Positions 57,247-64,000 of a stretch of DNA of 64,000 nucleotides are shown here, piece by piece. Below the pieces are notes generated by a model. The model was not told the DNA's origin and did no database searches. It was given only the letters and a program-made list of their open reading frames with translations. Position numbers and translations under genes: made by a program. The first letter of the stretch is position 1, and each line of letters opens with the position of its first letter. This DNA is from Ischnura elegans (lineage: Eukaryota > Arthropoda > Insecta > Odonata > Coenagrionidae), in NCBI RefSeq assembly GCF_921293095.1, contig NC_060249.1, forward strand, positions 80,487,907 through 80,551,906, written 5' to 3'.

Positions 57247-58059
57247 TGTGAGCCGAACTTAAATCATACGGCAGAACTAATAATTCACATAGTCCAATAT
57301 ATTCAATTGATAATTTTATACAATCATTATCACAAATGTATGTTTTTAACGTTACACCGGAGTTATAATAACTATCTTTGATGGTATCAATGATAAAAAA
57401 GCACGAAGTAAGGGAAAGCATCAAGGTCAAAATGAATTAAATCACGATTATATAAATCGTGACTACGCTCATGCACGTTAGCTGAAGATTGCCAATTCCA
57501 TTTCACAGAGATTCATCAGTATTCCGTTGCAAAAAATGCTACGACCAAAGAAGAAAATCCGATCACCACTTCATTGACTTCAACATTGTGGTGACAGCAA
57601 ACAAACGGATGTCACTGATTTTCAACTGAGTTCCCAGGAACTGTTCTTCTTTTTGGAAAAACTCATATATCCTTCGCATTAAACCATGGAATTGAAGCTT
57701 AAAAAATAATTCCAATACAATTGCGATGGATGAGGACACTAACTACATCTCCCTCAGATTTGCAAAACAAAATTAATAACGAGCACTCTAAATATTTGGA
57801 AATTAGATACAGAGCGATTTGTTAGAAATATTCAATATAAACTTGATTTAAGTAGTACCCAGCGTATGGTTAATGGGAACCCGGTTAAATTCCAGGCACT
57901 GAAGTATATTAATCTGCATTAAAACCTCAGTGACAATGCAGCGTGAAACGTTAAATACAAAAGGAATAATAACGAATATTTCTTTATCTCACGAAAACCA
58001 ATTGGCTTAAACGAAGGAGGGAGACATCATAAAGCTTGAACAGGGCGGCTAATGGAAGC

Positions 58060-59460
58060 CTCCAAGAATGAATAAATCAAGGGGGCGCGAGATGAGAGAA
58101 ATATTTCCCCAAATGACCAATAATAACTCGAGGAATTCCTCGGTGGGCCAGTCCGAGGTCGTTCTCGATAGGACCAGTTCCACGGTTTACAGTTACGCCC
58201 GTCACCCCTCTTCTTGCTCCGCTCCCAAAACACCCTTCTCCTCGTCCGGCAGCGATTAACAATCTCCCTCTCCTCCATTTTATTAACCCCTACTTTCCCA
58301 ATCGCCTCTCCTCCGCCGAAAGTAAAAATAATGAGGCTACCGAACTGACCGCCAAAATATCAAACCATCAAGATGCATGCATTTCAAATCACATAAATGA
58401 CTGCGATATTGTCTCACGTCGTCATACGTCTCGATAGCCTAAACATTTAAGTATTAACGAATATTTACATTAATTTCAGTCAGCCAATAGACATTTAATT
58501 TGATAGTGTAAATCACTCGCGAAGCTTGAGATACAGCCTCAAAGTAAATATATTTTTTCTGAACAATTTTCGGTGTTTACGAGTAAGATCAAGATTGAAA
58601 TAGCAATATACTAGACCACGTGATCACTCATAGGTCTAATTCCCTAATTCTGATGATAGTGCTCGATTACATGTCGGTAATTTCGATTAGCAATTTTATT
58701 TCAATTAAATTGAAGGCTCACGAAGACGGAGATGTATCAGGTTTTTATAGAAACAGATTTATAAGAAACAGATTTTATAGAAACAGAGAAGTTTTTATTG
58801 GCAAGCTTTTTCCGTTGCCAACGCTAATATTGAATCCGCAGGTCTTTATTGCTGTTGCTGTTAACTTGATAAACTTTACCTCAATCAAGGCAGGCGTCAG
58901 TTTCTGCTTGCTTCGCACCCACCATCAGCTATTTGAGCGGACACTGAGTGAAATAATTTTTTTTCCTGTGAAATTTTAGCACAATTTCTGCATTGCGATA
59001 TAGGTAAATGTAGTCCCAGAATAGGTAAATGAGCTCTCTTGTTCATATTTACTCTGAGGGTACAACAGCACCAGATTTTCAGGGATGATACGCATACATT
59101 GCGGGAACACTTTCCTTATACGGAGAACTACACGGGAAATGGCCGAGTAGTAGAGTAGAGGGGACGTGGGTTGTCCGTCCAGACCCCTCGCTCCAAACCG
59201 CACCACCCGCCGCTGCACTCTTCTCAAGCGAGACTTCTCCCCGGAAGAGTCGGTCAGCTTCCGCGGTCACCGGCCCCGCCGCCACGTCTTGCCCCCATCT
59301 CGCCTCGCCGCCTTCCACTGTGGATCCTCCCCGACACCTACGGCCCACACATTCCGTCGCTTCCACACTCTCCAGTTATACCCACACACGCATACTGCAC
59401 GGCTGAGAGAAGAGGGGCGGCGCCCATGAGGTCGCGACAGACCTTCAACACGATGGAGAT
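58060..59460. other. GC-richer patches, possible regulatory or first-exon area
   Basis: Two patches (58060-58330 and 59150-59460) have many CpG and CT/GA-rich runs in an otherwise AT-rich stretch. Frames are open on both strands for 80-97 codons but do not look like known protein. They could be the promoter and 5' UTR of the DOMON gene or of a gene to the right. No splice evidence ties them to 54610. Confidence 0.25.
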
Positions 59461-59659
59461 ATGAAGAAATGACAGCGCACCCAACCAGTTTTTAATGCGT
59501 CTCGATATTTTCATTCATTTGTTCAGGAATAAAGGAATATACATCACAACAGCTCCACTGGTATTCTCTTCAAGTGTTACTTGTTTAAAACTTTTTCTCA
59601 TCATCAATGGTCAACTATCCTAAGATTGGTTTGATTCACCTTTCCACTCAATTCTCCTA

Positions 59660-59878
59660 TCATTTAATCTTTTCACACCAGCGTATTTCTTCTCTTACAC
59701 GACCTTCTTTATCTGTTCCATATATGTACTTCATTTGAGGTCTCCCTTTCCCGTTCTTGCCTTCTACTTGTCCCTCGACGATTGTCTTCATCAGTCCATC
59801 ATGCCTCAAGATATGACCGATAAAACTGTTCCGTATCATCTTTAAATGTTTAGGGTGAAAATAGTAGACCCCTTTCAA
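59660..59878 (-). pseudogene. Non-LTR retrotransposon ORF2 C-terminal fragment
   Basis: The minus strand reads MIRNSFIGHILRHDGLMKT and VEGKNGKGRPQMKYIYG. The pattern G-H-x-x-R-x-D-x-x-x-K-x-x-x-E-G-x-x-x-G-x-x-G-x-G-R-P is the conserved C-terminal tail of reverse transcriptases of insect non-LTR elements. The fragment is not connected to an upstream polymerase domain here. Confidence 0.75.
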
Positions 59879-62376
59879 TATTTGCCCTCTAAAATTTCAA
59901 AACTTTACTTAAATGTTTTCTCAGCTGTAAAATTGCTGTAATTTGAAAGTAGGTAAATGCTGAAAAAGATGTACTCTATATGCCCTGAAAATTTCTAGAT
60001 TTTAACGTAAGTCTCAAACAAGTAATAGGTCATTACAAAAAGATAAAATAGGTACGGTTGAGAGGGAGTAATGCGTAATCTTAAATTCGAAGGTCACCTT
60101 TAATTCACAGGCGCGTGGATACTGCATATTTAAAGTGCGAGAAGCTTCCTTGAGTAAGATCGTGAGGCGAGCATTACCTTTGATAATTTACAAAGGTTTC
60201 GACATAAGAATGAATCGGACAGGACCATGAGAATGAATTTGAGAACTAACTTTTATTAAGGAGGATGAATACTCGCCATCTTCACTCGTCCTGGTGATCC
60301 TTAAGAGAGGTAATTGAGAAAAAGAGAACATTTTCCCGTGAATAGGCAATGAACTCCTAAAAAAACGAAAGCGAATTATGATTTACTGTCTTATGAAAAA
60401 TAGACACGAAATTCAAAATATTTAAGTAAATACAGAAAGTATTCAAACAGATCGTTTATTTTACAAAATAAATATCAAAATTTAAAGCAGGTACTAAATT
60501 TTACTCTTCGCCATTCAAAAAATCCAATTAAATCCAAAGAATTTTCCTATGGCGTAAGAACGAAATTGATAAAAAAACCGCGAGAAATACATTTTAAGCC
60601 TATGCGAGGTCACTAAAACTATGAAATTTCCGTAGAAACTTATATCCCCCCTGGGTTGGTAAAAACAATACGGCTAATTAGTTGACCGCTAAAATATTAA
60701 ATCATGAAGATGCTACTAAATACTACTACTACATTCTCAACCAAGCATCAGACTGCGACCAGAAAACGTCTTGGTAACATAAAATATTACTCTTCATTGA
60801 AAATGTACGTCGATTTCAGACATGAAATAGGTATTACATTTGAAATTACAATTATTCGTGATAAAATGAGATACAATCTAAAAGAAAATAATAACATGAA
60901 CGCAATTAATACGAACGACACAATTTCATAGTTTCAGTGCCCATGTATAGGCCGATCTGTTGGTCTTTCAAAACAACAATCTTGGCGATTAGTAAAAAAA
61001 ATAGCGAGAAATGTAGTTTTTGATGGTCTCAAATCATAGAAAATATACGACATTTATAATAATTTAAAACTTGAAAAAAAAAAACGATAGAAAACGCTAA
61101 ATCTTAAGAATGTCTACATTCATTGCAAGCGATGCTATTTCACAAGAGTTGGCCGGCTGAGATGCAGGGAAGCGAGTAGAATTCATCATGGACGATATTT
61201 CGGGATGCTTCACTTCCTTTCGTAATGTCTCTTCGTAAGATCTAATCGGAGATTCCAACGCCCGGCTATTGTCATTCTTCCGAGTCCCACGAGGCAACGA
61301 GGGTAACAATGATGGGAAGGCATCATGGCAGTTGCATCAACAGCTGCTCTAGGAGGGAGATTCTCTCCTTTCAGCGTGCATACCTACCCGGGAAAAGGAT
61401 TCGCTGCGTCTTTCGATTACGAGGAAGCCAAGCGAACATACATAACAAAAGGCTGTTTAGGAAATACAGAATCACTGCGACACGACCATAAATACGACAA
61501 GTCTATTGCACTTGGGGCCCAGCCATTCATTGGTGTAATTAAGGTAGGCTTTTTATACCCTGAACATTTCCTCAAGGAAAAGATTTGAAAACCACTGCGC
61601 TAGAAGATGAAAAATAGCTACGCGGCTTGCTCAAGCTGTACGCCATGTGACACTGGATACAGAAAACCAAGCTCAACGGCCTAGTACTAATTGGATAACC
61701 GCGACCCCATTCGATAGAGTATCGACAATCCTTCCGAGGTTATTACTTAGCACGTGAATACGATTCAAGGTGACGAGCAGTATTCACGGATGGAGGTAAG
61801 GTGATTCATTGGTTCAGACTCAACTCCAAACATTCATTTATAAAGATTTTGATCTATGGTAACAACCAGTGGTATTCATAAGCGAAGATAACCAGAATGC
61901 AACCACAATTCTCAAAACAAACACATTCTAAAACGCAAAATATGTACTTTATAACATGCCAGGAATACATAGGGTGTGATGACGGTAACGTTTTCCTTAT
62001 ACTACTTTAACCTGGCAGCTGTTGATGATAAAGGGCTTTTTTCTTTCTTAGTAGATGAAGATTTCCCGGCTTCATCTACTATGAATATAGAGCACTTTGA
62101 TATACCGTTCGATGAACGGTGTCTTAGTGTGATGGATAATAGGATCAACAGTATCGAATACTGTTGGGGCCACATATCTTTTACGTCAAGGCAAGATGCG
62201 AGAAAAAGATGATTTACACCTAAAACATCAGCTACATATGCAAAAGAGCATAGCATAAATAAAAATATCACGGTAAAATACTTTACTGGGTTATCCCCGT
62301 GAAAGATTTAAAATAAACAACTAGATAAAGCTCAAATGCGATGGTGGTTGGCGTAACATGGTGAAACTCCTTCATG

Positions 62377-62562
62377 ATGCACAAAGGTTAAGAAAAGACT
62401 TCGCTGTTTCACAAAATAAAATATATTTGCGACCGGTTTCGATACAGCGTATCATCATCTGGCTTCACGTCAGATACCAGATGATGATACGCTGTATCGA
62501 AACCGGTCGCAAATATATTTTATTTTGTGAAACAGCGAAGTCTTTTCTTAACCTTTGTGCAT
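62377..62562. repeat. Fold-back repeat F4, near-perfect hairpin
   Basis: Left arm atgcacaaaggttaagaaaa and right arm its complement ending at 62562. Arms are about 86 bp, with a loop of about 14 nt. In the right arm CAGATGAT is followed by GATAC gct GTATC and GAAACCGGTCG, paralleling the core in F2 and F3. Confidence 0.9.
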
Positions 62563-64000
62563 AGATAAAGCTCGTAAAAAATACCGATGTGCGAAAAAAT
62601 TCTTGGAAGGTTAAGCTGTCATATATCACTAGCTCTATTTTAACAAGTCCCAAAAGGTACTAAGCTAAGACAATAGCAGGCTACCGAAGGCAGCCACTCT
62701 GCACTACAAAAGCTTCATGAAGTCATTCATACCATGAAAGCAATTTGCAATCACAGCTCTGCTCTTCACAACTACGCAAAAACGACGCAATTTTATCTTA
62801 AACTACACAAAAAATTAAAAAAAGTGAATATGACAATATTTCCTGGTTGGAAGGAACATTTATTACTGGCTATAAGTGCAATCAGACCAAAACTGCAGTG
62901 TACGATACGACTTAGTAATTATAGTTACATTAATTTAGTTTCACCATACCGGTAATAGCGCTAAGTGTTCACAAATATGGAAGAAAAATTTGTGAGCCAA
63001 GACAGCCTTAACACCAAATATATTCCAAGCAATTCATAAAGTAAGATTAACTCGGCCACACTTGTCCACGCTTGAATCGCCAGATACCAGAAAAATCTCT
63101 AAGTTAAACTGAAAATTCAACTTCATTATAGAATTGAACCTACGCAATTTTTAGTGTGTAAATAGAAACTGGAAGGCTATATTAAACAGTTTACACGAAT
63201 AAAAACGGAGCTAATACAATGGATTTCGATACCGTGTCTTAGAGGAGACTAAAAACGGTTACACACAAACCATGTTTCACTTTGATTGTAATTAAATTTT
63301 ATAGAGGAATGAAAGTGAAAAAAATTGAGTCGTGCACGAGCACTCCATGCATAATTCATTCCAGCTCCACTTGAAATTACAACGAAAAAATATTCAAACG
63401 AGTGATTCTTTAGAATTAAATATCCCGTCACGAATAGAATTTTTATTACGGGTGGGCACGATAGGCTGATAAACGCGTTCCGCCATAAACGAAAGTAACA
63501 ACGATTTCGACGACTGATAAAGCGGAAATCATGATCCTCCTTCCTTCAAGGTGTCAGTCTAGGGATCACTTCCTTGACGAACGATTATGAATTCTCCTCG
63601 AAAAGCGCTCCCACGTGGAAAAACGAAGACGTTTGCATGTTTCATCAACCCCACAACTCTCGTAGGAGCACCTCATGTTGAGCGGGTCGATCTCAATTTG
63701 GGGTCAATAGGCCAAGGGAGAGAAGGATTAGCCTCGTAGCGCCGCCGACGGCCAACCGCCCAATGATGGATCATAGTTTGAATTAATACTTCAAACCCTT
63801 TCTACAAACGTTGGCAAGAAACTGTTGCAAGGTGCAATGACTCTTCAAAAAATAATGAAGTATCGTTACTGATAATAAATAAAGGCACACCCTCAATATA
63901 CCATATCGAATGAATATGCAATTATAAATAACCTAGGTCTACTTTAATCATTAGCTTCTGTGTTGATACAACGGGTTCACTGGATAACTCGGGGAAGTAC

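Larger units (their letters stand above)
54611..64000. other. Upstream region of the DOMON gene with no supported exon
   Basis: The exon at 54610 must be preceded by at least one more coding exon with a signal peptide and the N-terminal His of the LPMO-like domain. I found none here. It has GC-richer patches at 56640-57250, 58060-58330 and 59150-59460, two retrotransposon fragments and a fold-back. Some of this may be a large first intron. Confidence 0.5.

Noticed and set aside
58976-59366. Possible signal-peptide exon of the DOMON gene on the minus strand
   Set aside because: The frames have no hydrophobic leader, and no donor in the right phase joins the acceptor at 54611.
61325-61588. 87-codon plus-strand frame
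   Set aside because: No recognisable domain, no conserved splice context, and an overlapping frame is open on the same strand.

Overview
This window is animal nuclear DNA, most likely from an arthropod and probably an insect with a fairly large, transposon-rich genome. It is AT-rich, its genes are split into short exons with consensus GT-AG splice sites by introns of 0.1 to 7 kb, and between the exons lie many DNA-transposon copies, tRNA-derived SINEs and fold-back repeats. No bacterial-style operon, CRISPR array or phage feature is present. The species cannot be named from the sequence alone.

Three protein-coding genes can be assembled by eye, with exon phases that agree throughout. (1) A galectin on the minus strand (12381 down to 256, continuing off the left edge), with the carbohydrate-recognition motif HFNPRF and WG.EE. 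(2) A complete CCDC85-family coiled-coil protein of 493 residues on the plus strand (six coding exons, 13502-23806). These two genes are head to head, with about 100 bp between the probable 5' exons near 12.9 kb. (3) A large type-I membrane protein on the minus strand, 14 coding exons from 54610 down to 33320, 1250 residues visible. It reads in order: the C-terminal half of an LPMO/chitin-binding type-4-like domain, two EGF-like units, a DOMON domain split by a long Glu/Pro/Ser-repeat insert, a second DOMON-like domain, a probable SEA domain, one transmembrane helix and a Gly-rich cytoplasmic tail. Its first exon(s), with the signal peptide and the N-terminal half of the LPMO-like domain, were not found and probably lie beyond 64000.

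The rest is mostly repeats. Seven hAT-type non-autonomous elements have recognisable 8-bp target-site duplications (6493, 8454, 10726, 15105, 26528, 30692, and a pair of one family at 38539 and 45808, so eight copies in all). Two of these carry nested insertions (a TA-inserting MITE in one, a tRNA SINE in the other). There is a pogo/Tigger-like element inside CCDC85 intron 5, a 660-bp terminal-inverted-repeat element present twice in opposite orientation, two diverged tandem arrays with units of about 300-400 bp, and two decayed non-LTR reverse-transcriptase fragments.

The most unusual signal is a set of five fold-back repeats (about 4.6, 10.3, 42.2, 54.0 and 62.5 kb) sharing a core of the form CTGANG(A/T)-N-hairpin-GAAAC, resembling a hammerhead ribozyme core and possibly derived from inverted Penelope-like-element ends. 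A further fold-back at 40.4-40.7 kb carries two head-to-head tRNA-like sequences. The 54.6-64 kb stretch contains no exon I could support.
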